Source: Rickettsiales bacterium
GTDB lineage: Bacteria; Pseudomonadota; Alphaproteobacteria; Rickettsiales; SXRF01
Assembly: GCA_005792635.1 (NCBI GenBank)
Contig: SXRF01000109.1
Span: 1 to 39,515 of the forward strand
Direction: 5' to 3'
Length of the DNA: 39,515 nt
Numbering within the stretch: position 1 is the first letter of the stretch; each line of letters opens with the position of its first letter. The notes beneath the pieces are model-generated. The model ran no database searches, was not told the origin of the DNA, and was given only the letters and a program-made list of their open reading frames with translations. The position numbers were made by a program, and so were the translations under genes. Shown here piece after piece: positions 1 to 7,902 of the stretch.

Positions 1-47
1 CAATGGTTTTGGGTGCATAAAAGATGGGGAAAAGCTTGAGGGAAAGA

Positions 48-76
48 TTTGCATCCCCCAGAAAAAGCTGTATAAA
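48..76 (+). promoter_or_regulatory. Probable sigma-70 promoter of the RNase P RNA gene
   Basis: TTTGCA at 48-53 and TATAAA at 71-76 are separated by 17 nt, close to the sigma-70 consensus. The predicted start (about 82-84) coincides with the first strand of helix P1 of the RNase P RNA, which supports both calls. Confidence 0.6.
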
Positions 77-82
77 GACTAA

Positions 83-447
83 AGCCAGACGGCTGGATGA
101 TCGCCCGCCTTCGTCCCTTTGGGACTACGGCGCGGCAAGCCTTCGGGCATGCTGCGCTGTAGCAACGCAAGTTGCGAAAGCGAGTAAGGGTGAAATGGTG
201 CGGCAAAAGGCGAAAGCTGGAAGCTTAAAGTAAGAGCGCACCGCGCTGCTGGTAACAGTAGTGGCAGGGCAAACCCCATCGGGAGCAAGACCAAATAGGA
301 ATGGTGTGTCGCCGCGCACTTAACCATTCGGGTAGGTCGCAAGAGGTGTTAGGTAACTAACACCCCAGATGAATGATCGTCACCTGTTTGTTGTAATGGC
401 AGATAGGCACAAAACTCGGCTTATAGGCTGTCTGGCTTATTTTTTTG
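83..447 (+). ncRNA. rnpB: RNase P RNA (rnpB), conserved region I not recognisable
   Basis: This is the catalytic RNA that matures tRNA 5' ends. Visible conserved parts are AAGGGTGAAA (about 187-196), TAAGAGCGCACCGCG (about 231-245), GGTAACAGTAGTGGCAGGGC (about 251-270), GGAGCAAGACCAAATAGG (about 282-299), GGGTAGGTCGC (about 330-340), AGATGAATGATCGTC (367-381) and ACTCGGCTTAT (about 413-423). P1 closes the molecule: AAGCCAGAC near 83-91 pairs with GTCTGGCTT near 430-438, and GATGATC/GATCGTC form P2. A T-rich run follows. Odd: the near-universal first region (GAGGAAAGTCC, the 5' strand of P4) and the P5-P8 part are missing between P3 and AAGGGTGAAA; two GC-rich hairpins stand there instead, and the loop before TAAGAGCGCACC is about 26 nt longer than usual. 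The locus may be decayed, rearranged or misassembled. The 69-codon open frame inside it is not a gene. Confidence 0.8.
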
Positions 448-487
448 GAGGGGCATTCCTGCTCAATACATTACCTAACCCAATGAC

Positions 488-573
488 CGTCATCCCGCAC
501 TTGATGCGGGATCTAGAGCTACAAATTCTGTCATTAATGTTGCCCTAGTTCCCCGCACAAGGCGTGGATGACA
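488..573. repeat. REP/RPE-like palindromic element
   Basis: The element begins GTCATCCCGCACTTGATGCGGGAT, written here in pieces: ATCCCGCA pairs with TGCGGGAT across a short loop, and the outer GTCAT pairs with ATGAC at about 566-570. Short palindromes of this kind (GTCATCCCGC...) are widespread in alphaproteobacterial intergenic DNA. It fills most of the space between rnpB and the next terminator. Confidence 0.6.
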
Positions 574-620
574 CCCAATTTTGTGTAAAAAATAATTGAG
601 TTGACTATAGATTGCACAAA

Positions 621-659
621 AAATCCCCCTACCCGTGGTTAAACAGACAGGGGGATTTT
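621..659 (-). terminator. Rho-independent terminator of the DUF1640 gene
   Basis: Read on the minus strand, ATCCCCCT pairs with AGGGGGAT around a 17-nt loop and is followed by a run of T. It lies 9 nt beyond the stop codon of the minus-strand gene. It is almost identical to the terminator at 1134-1172, loop included. Confidence 0.8.
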
Positions 660-668
660 GGGAACAAA

Positions 669-1058
669 TTACAGCACTTTCATTAACATGACAATAAGCC
701 CTACAGCAGCAGCCATCATCGTTCCCATGCTAATAGTGAGATCGCGTTTTAGAATATCCATATCAGCCTTAGTTGCCGCCTGCAAAGCTCTCATCTCTGA
801 CTTCACATCGGCGATTTCTGACTTTACATCGGCAATATCTGACTTCGTAGCCATAGTGGTTTTATTTTCGGCAATTTCACGCTGGATTAGCGCAAACTCC
901 TTGTCATGCTGCAAAACAGCTTCCCGACTGGCAAAGCCGTTTTCTTGTACGCGCAAAGTAGCTACTGCTTTTGCTATCCCCTCCGCTTGTTCACGCGGAA
1001 AACCAACAGATTCAATGGTCTTTACAAAAGCCAAGCCATCAAAGGTAATAGCACTCAT
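669..1058 (-). CDS. DUF1640 (CCDC90-like) coiled-coil membrane protein
   Basis: A 129-residue protein. The N-terminal block around residues 4-30 (ITFDGLAFVKTIESVGFPRE, then QAEGIAKAV) is the FD...F...L...GF...QAEA pattern of the DUF1640/CCDC90 family. A heptad-rich coiled coil follows, including a repeated KSEIADV stretch, and one C-terminal membrane segment (about residues 107-127) ends the protein. The family therefore looks like a tail-anchored coiled-coil protein; its bacterial role is unknown. I chose the ATG at 1058 because AGGAG stands about 9 nt before it; the frame stays open 10 codons further upstream but has no ribosome site there. A terminator follows directly. Confidence 0.75.
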   Translation of the reverse strand: MSAITFDGLAFVKTIESVGFPREQAEGIAKAVATLRVQENGFASREAVLQHDKEFALIQREIAENKTTMATKSDIADVKSEIADVKSEMRALQAATKADMDILKRDLTISMGTMMAAAVGLIVMLMKVL

Positions 1059-1133
1059 AGTAGTAACTCCTTGAATTATGGTATTCATAATACAATATAA
1101 TATGGCAAACAGTCAAGAAAAATACAGGCAAAA

Positions 1134-1172
1134 AAATCCCCCTGCCCGTGGTTAAACAGACAGGGGGATTTT
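1134..1172 (-). terminator. Rho-independent terminator of the coiled-coil gene
   Basis: An 11-bp stem AAATCCCCCTG/CAGGGGGATTT with a 16-nt loop, followed on the minus strand by T6. It sits between the two minus-strand genes and differs from the terminator at 621-659 by about one base over the whole hairpin. Confidence 0.85.
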
Positions 1173-1189
1173 GGTGGTTTTGGGGTTTT

Positions 1190-2182
1190 TTATACTCTGA
1201 TGTTAGAAACAGCCTTTTCCACACCTGGATTTCTTAAGGCTTGGACAATTAGAGTCAAAAGACCGCCGCCAGTTTCTGCAACATTAGTGCCAGAAATCTC
1301 AGTCTTTCCAGTTTCTGGATTAACTTCTGGGTTTAGCATTTTATATGTCCCATGCAACACAGCCAGCCCACCAAGACCAGTTATAATCTTACCGCCAGTT
1401 TGATGGTTACTCCAAAGCTTGCCGATAACATCATCACGCCCCATGCCCTGAGCAGCTTTTTCGGTGGTGGATGTAGCTTTGCCTAAATTCATCTTCAGTT
1501 TGGAATGCCTTTCAGCTTCTACAGCCGCACTATCAATTCCCTCTATATGTTCATTATGCAACTCTATTAGCTTTTCATGCCTATTTTTTAGCTGCCCTGT
1601 TAGCTCTTCGTAATTTTTCTGAAGATTTCCAACCTTAGACTCATATTCAGCCTGCGTAATAGTAGCGGCATCCCTCTGCTTTACTAAATCATCCTCTATT
1701 TTATAACGCTTCTTTGTAATTTCATCCATTACCTTGTCATGATTTGTAAGCAAAGCATCTTTAGATGCAAGAAAACGCTCCTTGCTTCTAGACATCTCAC
1801 GAGACATTAAGTCATTATGTTTTGATATTTCGGAGTCTATTTTAGTTACTGACTTCTGAAGACCAGACACATCAGCTTTAGGATCAAAAGCTTTCCTTTC
1901 AGATATGCTATCTTCAAGATCTTTTTTCCTTTTAGCAAGCTCTTCAAATTTAGCTGTCGTTAAACCAACCTTGCTACTAGCACTCCCAGTTATAAAATTA
2001 TCGCCTCTAACTTCACCATAGGTTTTTGCCTTAGCGTGAGCATCCAAAGCTTTTTGATGAACAGAACTATCAAACTTAAACCTATCCCAGCTTGTGTGAA
2101 CATCATCTGTTGACAACAACTTGTCCAAGTCTTGTAGTTTATGCGTACCATTACTTTGATGTATATTAAAATCTATTGCCAT
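1190..2182 (-). CDS. Hypothetical coiled-coil protein with C-terminal hydrophobic segments
   Basis: A 330-residue protein I do not recognise. Residues about 75-225 are highly charged and predicted coiled coil (for example around KKDLEDSISERKAFD and the run near EESKVGNLQKNYEEL). The last 80 residues are different: a glycine-rich hydrophobic segment (GGKIITGLGGLAVLHGTY) and a second one (GGGLLTLIVQAL) frame a short polar loop, suggesting membrane insertion or pore-like packing at the C-terminus. GGAG stands 7-8 nt before the ATG. It has its own terminator. Composition is more AT-rich than the metabolic genes. It could be a secreted or cell-surface protein, but nothing visible proves this. Confidence 0.7.
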   Translation of the reverse strand: MAIDFNIHQSNGTHKLQDLDKLLSTDDVHTSWDRFKFDSSVHQKALDAHAKAKTYGEVRGDNFITGSASSKVGLTTAKFEELAKRKKDLEDSISERKAFDPKADVSGLQKSVTKIDSEISKHNDLMSREMSRSKERFLASKDALLTNHDKVMDEITKKRYKIEDDLVKQRDAATITQAEYESKVGNLQKNYEELTGQLKNRHEKLIELHNEHIEGIDSAAVEAERHSKLKMNLGKATSTTEKAAQGMGRDDVIGKLWSNHQTGGKIITGLGGLAVLHGTYKMLNPEVNPETGKTEISGTNVAETGGGLLTLIVQALRNPGVEKAVSNIRV

Positions 2183-2253
2183 AACGTTCTCCGCGTTAAA
2201 AAGGTTAGTAAAAAAATTAAATTTAACCGTCTGGTTGGGGTGTTAGCCACTAC

Positions 2254-2358
2254 CGTCATTCCGCTGTAGAGCGGAATCCACGCCAATCAACTTATAAAGC
2301 TGACTGTTTGGTATGGATACCAGCCTTCGCTGGTATGACAAGCAAAGGCGGGATGACG
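2254..2358. repeat. REP/RPE-like palindromic element, compound
   Basis: Outer arms CGTCATTCCGC and GCGGGATGACG enclose two smaller hairpins: TTCCGCTgtagAGCGGAA and GGATACCAGCCTTCGCTGGTAT. The second motif, TACCAGC-CTTC-GCTGGTA, is a common alphaproteobacterial palindrome. The rest of the 348-nt gap between the coiled-coil gene and comF (2183-2253 and 2359-2530) is AT-rich and shows no other feature. Confidence 0.6.
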
Positions 2359-2530
2359 AGTATAGGAAGAACAACCATCAACCAAACTCTATGAACCCAA
2401 TATAACATAAAAAATGTAAAAGTATTGTGAAGGTTTTGTGACAATTTCATTTATTTGGGGCTTAGAGAAATCGGCATTTTTGCGGATAAATTGTTAAAAA
2501 ACAATGTATTAGCAAAAACACGGGAGAAAT

Positions 2531-3241
2531 CTACCGCGCCGTGCGCGCCAGAGTTAGGACATTAACCTGCGCCGCGCCTGCTTTTATCAGGGCTTTGGTG
2601 CATTGCGTAAGAGTTGCGCCCGTGGTCAGCACATCGTCAATCAGCAATATATTTTTGTTTTTAATCAGCGCGGCATAGCGCGGGCGCACGACAAAGGCAT
2701 TTTTTACATTGGCGGCGCGTTGTTTGCGCGTTAGCCCTGTTTGTTGCTTGGTGTGCCGCTTGCGCTTGATGGCATTCGGCAAATGCTGGATTTGTGTGCG
2801 TTTCGCCAGCGCGTGGGCAAGGAGGGCGGATTGGTTATAGCGGCGGCTGATAAAGCGAAAATAATGCAGCGGAACGGGAATAATTATATCGCTATGCGCG
2901 AGCAGGTCTTTGCCCGCACTCGCCAGCCACTGCCCATAAATTTTTGCCAGATGCGTTTGATCGGCATATTTGAAGCGCGTAATCAGCCTGCGGCTATGCT
3001 CGTTATAGGTAATGGCGGCGCGAGCTTTGTTATATGGTGGGTGATGCTGCAAACACTCGCCGCACAGCGCGTCCGCGCCAATATCATACTCGAAGGGCAA
3101 ACCGCAAGCGTCACATATCGGGTCGCTGATAAACTGCACCGCCTGCCAGCACTCCAAACACAACGCCCCATGTCGCCCCACCCGCCCCTTGCAATTCAAA
3201 CACTGCGGCGGGAAGATGAGGTTGAGGAGGAGGGAGAGCAT
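2531..3241 (-). CDS. comF: ComF family protein (phosphoribosyltransferase-like)
   Basis: ComF proteins carry an N-terminal zinc-ribbon and a C-terminal type I phosphoribosyltransferase fold; in competent bacteria ComF takes part in DNA uptake or recombination. Visible here: four CxxC pairs (CLNC, CLEC, CDAC, CGEC) in the first 85 residues, and the PRPP-binding motif LLIDDVLTTGAT near residue 195-206. At 236 residues it has the usual family length. It starts 3 nt after the stop of the upstream minus-strand PEP-carboxylase family gene, so the two are probably co-transcribed. The long plus-strand open frame over it is a shadow. Confidence 0.92.
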   Translation of the reverse strand: MLSLLLNLIFPPQCLNCKGRVGRHGALCLECWQAVQFISDPICDACGLPFEYDIGADALCGECLQHHPPYNKARAAITYNEHSRRLITRFKYADQTHLAKIYGQWLASAGKDLLAHSDIIIPVPLHYFRFISRRYNQSALLAHALAKRTQIQHLPNAIKRKRHTKQQTGLTRKQRAANVKNAFVVRPRYAALIKNKNILLIDDVLTTGATLTQCTKALIKAGAAQVNVLTLARTAR

Positions 3242-3244
3242 TTT

Positions 3245-6200
3245 TTATGCTACGCTGCGCTCTTTATTTGGCATACGGCTCTGGATATAGGTGTTATCGC
3301 TCGCCCCTATCCAGCGTCCATGATTCACCGTGTCACCAGCACAAATAATCGTACGCGCCAAATTTGGATCCTCAAAAATTTCTGGCTTTTCACTGCGCAA
3401 ATACATAATAAAATCGCTATAATTTTTCTTGCGAGCCAATTCGCCATTTAGATTGGGCAGTGCTTTGGTGATTTGCGCTTCAATCTCATTGTTTTTCTTG
3501 CCAGCCTCTTGTTCGGTTACTGAGAATTTTTCACCAGTAATCGCCTCATACGCAAGGCTTGCAGCGGCTTCAAAAGTATCTTTCACACGAATAAGATATT
3601 TTTCTGCGTTAGCCTTGTTTATTACACTATCTGGGTCGTTCAAATCAGCATTTTGTAATTTTCTACCAATTATTTTATCTGCCGCATTCATATCAGAAAG
3701 AGCCAGAGCAAATGCCGAGCGATCCTGAGCATCACGGAAAGTATTTGAGTTTACATAAAATGCTCTTAATAACTGAGGAGTTAGATGAACTTTTCCATCC
3801 ACACCTATTGCTTTTGCATCTTTTACCAGATCCTCAAAATCCTGTTGTTCAGAAGTTGGGGCAGGATTACTAGCCAATTCCTCATATTTTTCCTGAGTAT
3901 ATTTTTCCAGCGCATCACGCAGCGTAAGCGAACCAATCCACGAAGGTACAATAGCATTGTTTTGCCATGTTTTGCTAAATCCAATAGTGCGAACAGAATC
4001 AATGGCAACTGCTACAATCTTTTTAATTGAACTCTGCACTGTATCAGCAATATTTGCGACAATGCTGCGCTCCCCACGAGAAGAAGAATTGCTATCAGAA
4101 ACTTCTTTTTTATAACCAAGAACACCAAGTAACGACCCCATATTATTTTGCGTGAAATCATTATCCTGATAGTCTTTAAGCATAGACTTAAGGGCGGAAA
4201 TCGCCACTTCATCCATAATATTATTTTGATTTTGAACTGCTGGCGCAGTACGCCACTCACCATTTGGCATTTCCTCCAAACCACTAGATTGATGCGAAAT
4301 CTGGCGATAGAATAAGCGAGAAGTAGAATCAGGATGATTGAAATAATTGAGCAAATCCCCGCCTTGGAAAGTCATTTTTGCAAAATCATATAAACCGAAA
4401 GATTCCACATTAGCGGAAATCGCCCGCACACCATTGCGGTAAGCATCTGACACACTGCCACCTTCGAAAAATTGCGTGTTTACTTCATGTTCTTTATTAA
4501 CTTTTGCCATTTTTTTATGCGCTTCATGAATATAAGCGCGCGCGGCTTGCAAACCAGAGCGACGGGCATTATCACTATGCGCAATCTGTACCTGTTGTGT
4601 TCGTTGCTTATCATCACCTTGTAGTAATTTAAGCTGATCGTTATACGCAGGATTGTCATATGCTGCACCCATGATTTTATCTATATATTTCATGGTGTCT
4701 GGCTCTTCAAAAAGTGGCACGATGCCAAGCACGGCTCGTTTTACTATTTCTTTGCCATCCTTTTTTTCAACCTTCTCAACAGCGCGTTGCAAAAACTGTG
4801 CTTCTAATAAATTTGCCACTCCCTGTGCCGCAGCTTGCGTCTCTGTTGGCTCTATTTTATTTCCTTGGTCATCTTTCAAGTCCAGAGAACCACATTCCGC
4901 TAGAACATTGTCCTTAATAATATCAGGGAAATCGCGTGCCAATTCCATGCGCTTGATGCTGTGATAGGCTATCGGCAGGGCAGAACCCTCAACATATTTT
5001 CCTTTGTTTTTACCATCTTTATATTTTTCATCGCTGTATGCTTTGCCCGCGCCACGCTCCACAATTTCTTGTTTCATATTCGCCAAAGACTTTGCCGCAA
5101 CATTGTCATTATCTTGCAATAACCGCGTTAGTGCCGTCGCTTTTTCCTCTGGTTCTAGTGAAGTATAATTAGGCAGTTGTTTACTGATTAACTCCTCAAC
5201 AACGCGCTCATATTGTTCCGCCGTTTCACGATATTCAATCTTACCAAAATTAAAGCCAAAAATGCGAGCGCGACGCAGCAAATTCAGCGTTTCTTGGTCT
5301 TTGTTTTGCGTATAAGCAGCTTGAATATCATCAGTAAATTTTTTTGCATCTAAACCATCGCGGATATTGGCTAATTGCTTGGAAAGCTCGTCAAAATTAT
5401 TGCTTAAATCCTGTGAAGACATTGGCGCGCTACCATCATCCAGCATTTTGCCATTCATAGCAGCAACAGAGTTTTTTCGTAGCCCTTCAATTTCTGGTAG
5501 TAGTTTTTCTAATGCTACTTTCTTTTCCGATAATAATGTGTTCCACGCACCTAAGCTTGGTGAATTTAATTTTGCCAAATCCTCGCTATAATGGGTAAGT
5601 GCCGCCTGTGTGTGCAGTGCAATCGCCTCCAGAGTAGTTTCGGCGGTGACATTCTTATTACCGTCCTTATCGCCCGATGAACCCCACGCACCAAGGCGGA
5701 TTTTCAGGTCAAGTTTAGTCGGGTCGTATTCTACCCCTTCTTTACCAGCCTTTTTTGCTAGCGGGTCGTCATAGCGTTTATAGGCTTTATCCAAATCCTC
5801 ATAGATATTACCAAGGAAATACAGAGTATTTTCTGTTTCATCACGAACGGTTAGATTTTTTCCATCCTTATTAAGCAACGGAGCTTTCTGATATTCGGCA
5901 ACAGCAGCCTTGATAGCTTCTTTATCGCCAGTTTCCATCGCCTTGCAAATTTCTCGCTGCGCCCTCATAGATTCCAAACCATTAACATTGGTCGGGTGGG
6001 CGGTAAAAACCATCTCAAAGATTGGTTTATTAAGTTTTTTAATCCATTCATCCAGTTTTATTTGGTTAGCAGGATTTTTGTTTTTGTCCTCATCTTTATA
6101 AATAAAATCATCAACACCGCCAAAATCAACGGCGCGTTCGCGAGGATCTTTTTTAATTTTATCAAAGTAATTGGAACGGGCTGAAATTGCGGATATTTCG

Positions 6201-6496
6201 TACAAATGCCCCATCTTGGCATAGGAATCGATCAATAAATTTTGCTGCTCTTTATTAAGTCCTTCAAAACTCTCCGCAAATATTTTCTCTCTTTGTTCAA
6301 GCGATAATGGTGCTTCAATTTTAATAATATCGCCATAACCAACTGATACCTTTCCCCACATCGCATCACGCAATTTTCCAAGACGATACGCAACATCCCT
6401 ATCCTGATTATTATAAATAAACTCTATCTGCTGATTGCTAAGTTCAGTTACGATTTGCAGCGCATGCGTTTCGTGGAGAAAGTCTTTTTTTGCCAT
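3245..6496 (-). CDS. ppc: Phosphoenolpyruvate carboxylase family protein, divergent active site
   Basis: PEP carboxylase makes oxaloacetate from PEP and bicarbonate. This 1083-residue protein is longer than the usual 880-960. Family landmarks in order: VFTAHPT near 163-169, WGSSGDKDGN at 271-280 (canonical W-GGDRDGN), an EYRET block near 420 corresponding to DIRQ, and PLFEEP near 597. Further on the match fails: SDSNKDxG reads SDNARRSG (about 640), the FHGRGG-GRGG loop reads FFEGGSVSDAYRNG (about 678), TxQGE reads TFQGGD (about 713), and the C-terminus does not end in the conserved QNTG. The lost residues include catalytic His, Arg and Lys positions known from the E. coli enzyme. I therefore call the family with confidence but not the activity. 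No frameshift is seen. comF follows at 3 nt. Confidence 0.8.
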   Translation of the reverse strand: MAKKDFLHETHALQIVTELSNQQIEFIYNNQDRDVAYRLGKLRDAMWGKVSVGYGDIIKIEAPLSLEQREKIFAESFEGLNKEQQNLLIDSYAKMGHLYEISAISARSNYFDKIKKDPRERAVDFGGVDDFIYKDEDKNKNPANQIKLDEWIKKLNKPIFEMVFTAHPTNVNGLESMRAQREICKAMETGDKEAIKAAVAEYQKAPLLNKDGKNLTVRDETENTLYFLGNIYEDLDKAYKRYDDPLAKKAGKEGVEYDPTKLDLKIRLGAWGSSGDKDGNKNVTAETTLEAIALHTQAALTHYSEDLAKLNSPSLGAWNTLLSEKKVALEKLLPEIEGLRKNSVAAMNGKMLDDGSAPMSSQDLSNNFDELSKQLANIRDGLDAKKFTDDIQAAYTQNKDQETLNLLRRARIFGFNFGKIEYRETAEQYERVVEELISKQLPNYTSLEPEEKATALTRLLQDNDNVAAKSLANMKQEIVERGAGKAYSDEKYKDGKNKGKYVEGSALPIAYHSIKRMELARDFPDIIKDNVLAECGSLDLKDDQGNKIEPTETQAAAQGVANLLEAQFLQRAVEKVEKKDGKEIVKRAVLGIVPLFEEPDTMKYIDKIMGAAYDNPAYNDQLKLLQGDDKQRTQQVQIAHSDNARRSGLQAARAYIHEAHKKMAKVNKEHEVNTQFFEGGSVSDAYRNGVRAISANVESFGLYDFAKMTFQGGDLLNYFNHPDSTSRLFYRQISHQSSGLEEMPNGEWRTAPAVQNQNNIMDEVAISALKSMLKDYQDNDFTQNNMGSLLGVLGYKKEVSDSNSSSRGERSIVANIADTVQSSIKKIVAVAIDSVRTIGFSKTWQNNAIVPSWIGSLTLRDALEKYTQEKYEELASNPAPTSEQQDFEDLVKDAKAIGVDGKVHLTPQLLRAFYVNSNTFRDAQDRSAFALALSDMNAADKIIGRKLQNADLNDPDSVINKANAEKYLIRVKDTFEAAASLAYEAITGEKFSVTEQEAGKKNNEIEAQITKALPNLNGELARKKNYSDFIMYLRSEKPEIFEDPNLARTIICAGDTVNHGRWIGASDNTYIQSRMPNKERSVA

Positions 6497-6609
6497 TATA
6501 TTATTCCCGCAATATATTTTCTTAATTATACTTAATCAAAGATAGCATGGTGTTTTTTATATGCAAGCGGTAGCATAGCAAAAAGGTAAAATAAATTAGG
6601 ATTATCCGC

Positions 6610-7413
6610 ATGAACCAAGTCCCGATGCTATTCAACCGACCATTAGTGCGTCGCCGTCGCGACCGCGCCGCGCAAGAATTTGAAAAACATGATTTTTTAT
6701 TCCGTGAAATGGCAAGCCGCCTGTGCGAACGGTTGGAATATATTAAGCGCGACTTCCCCACCGCGCTAGATTTGGCGGCAAAGACAGGCATAATAGGGCA
6801 AACTCTAGCAGGGCGCGGCGGTGTGCAAACGCTGGTGCAGGCAGAATTTTGTGAACCACTCCTCAAAAAATCCAGTGGTTTGCGCGTGGTTTGCGATGAA
6901 GAATTTTTGCCATTTGCGGACGATAGTTTTGACCTTATACTAAGCGTTGGCAGCTTGCACAGCGTCAATGATCTGGCAGGAACGCTCGCGCAAATTCGCC
7001 GCACTCTCAAACCTGATGGTTTATTTCTTGCCATGCTGTTTGGCGGTCATACGCTGAAAGAACTGCGGGCATCGTTTGAAGGGGCGGAAATTTCCGCAAG
7101 CGGCGGCGTATCACCGCGAATATCGCCATTTATTGATGCCCGCGACGGCGCGAATTTATTACAGCGGGCGGGATTTTCCCTCCCCGTTGCCGACAGTGAA
7201 ATGCTAAATGTAGAATATGCTCATCCGCTGAAGCTGATGCACGACTTACGCGGAATGGGCGAGGCAAACGCGCTGTACTCCCGCACAAAAAATTTTACGC
7301 CTTGTTCGATTCTGATGCAGGCGGTGGATAATTATCTACGGGATTTTGCGGGCGAGAACGGACGAATTCTGGCGAGCTTTGAACTGGTAACTCTGACGGG
7401 CTGGAAGCCGTAA
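6610..7413 (+). CDS. SAM-dependent methyltransferase-fold protein, NDUFAF5/BioC type
   Basis: A 267-residue Rossmann methyltransferase. The N-terminal block RRRRDRAAQEFEKHDFL, the weakened SAM loop LDLAAKTGIIG (usually LDLGCGTG), FADDSFDLILSVGSLHSVND and the C-terminal end FELVTLTGWKP match the NDUFAF5 group. In mitochondria NDUFAF5 modifies an arginine of complex I subunit NDUFS7; alphaproteobacterial homologues probably do likewise, though BioC (biotin) is a neighbouring family. AGGA lies about 10 nt before the ATG. The gene is divergent from the PEP-carboxylase family gene and its 3' end overlaps a convergent minus-strand gene by 119 nt. Confidence 0.85.
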   Translation: MNQVPMLFNRPLVRRRRDRAAQEFEKHDFLFREMASRLCERLEYIKRDFPTALDLAAKTGIIGQTLAGRGGVQTLVQAEFCEPLLKKSSGLRVVCDEEFLPFADDSFDLILSVGSLHSVNDLAGTLAQIRRTLKPDGLFLAMLFGGHTLKELRASFEGAEISASGGVSPRISPFIDARDGANLLQRAGFSLPVADSEMLNVEYAHPLKLMHDLRGMGEANALYSRTKNFTPCSILMQAVDNYLRDFAGENGRILASFELVTLTGWKP

Positions 7414-7798
7414 TTATGTCAGTAGTTATGGGTGCGGCATAACTTTGTTCTTCGTGGAGTATAGCGTCAAACAACCCCGCTGGCGTGGCTGGCTTTCCTG
7501 CATCACTTGGTCTGTATTTTACATTTCCATAACTCACCAACTTTTCATATTGCACAAAAATACCGCGCACTTCTGATGAAATTTCGCCACCTGCCAACTG
7601 CGCTAAAAAATTCGTTTGCGCGGTTTTATAAACTATGTCCATAGGCTGATTATAACTCTGCTGGCTGGCACTCTGCTGGCTGGCAACTATCGGCGGCACA
7701 GTGTAATATGGAACGCGCAGGGCATCACTTCTTGGTAGCGCAGTTGCCACCAAAGATGGTATAGTTGGCGAGTTAATATTATTCACAGCCGAAAACAT
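7295..7798 (-). CDS. Hypothetical protein with proline/serine-rich ends
   Basis: A 167-residue protein I do not recognise. The central part (about residues 45-95, NFLAQLAGGEISSEVRGIFV and following) looks folded; the N- and C-terminal parts are rich in Pro, Ser, Ala and Gln. Residues ASQQS are repeated twice, encoded by a perfect 15-bp tandem repeat. The C-terminal 40 residues are antisense to the methyltransferase 3' end (119-nt convergent overlap), so that part deserves doubt. AAGG about 8 nt before the ATG is a weak ribosome site. No signal peptide or membrane segment. Confidence 0.6.
   Translation of the reverse strand: MFSAVNNINSPTIPSLVATALPRSDALRVPYYTVPPIVASQQSASQQSYNQPMDIVYKTAQTNFLAQLAGGEISSEVRGIFVQYEKLVSYGNVKYRPSDAGKPATPAGLFDAILHEEQSYAAPITTDIITASSPSELPVQSSPEFVRSRPQNPVDNYPPPASESNKA
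7656..7685. repeat. 15-bp perfect tandem repeat, two copies
   Basis: CTCTGCTGGCTGGCA occurs twice head to tail inside the hypothetical gene, encoding ASQQS-ASQQS on the minus strand. Such in-frame repeats can change copy number by slippage. Confidence 0.9.
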
Positions 7799-7902
7799 TT
7801 TTTTGCCTTTTTCGTTTTTGTTAAGCTTATCTTAACATATCTATGTTATTCGCGCAAGGGATGGTGGGAAAAACAAAATAAATCTAATAAATTCAATGGA
7901 AT

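Noticed and set aside
24-233. 69-codon plus-strand frame and minus-strand frames at 79-342
   Set aside because: They lie over the RNase P RNA and have no ribosome site or protein-like composition.
2741-3451. 236-codon plus-strand frame
   Set aside because: Antisense to comF, whose zinc and PRPP motifs are clear.
6522-7034. 170-codon minus-strand frame
   Set aside because: Antisense to the NDUFAF5-type methyltransferase; Arg/Ser-rich shadow.
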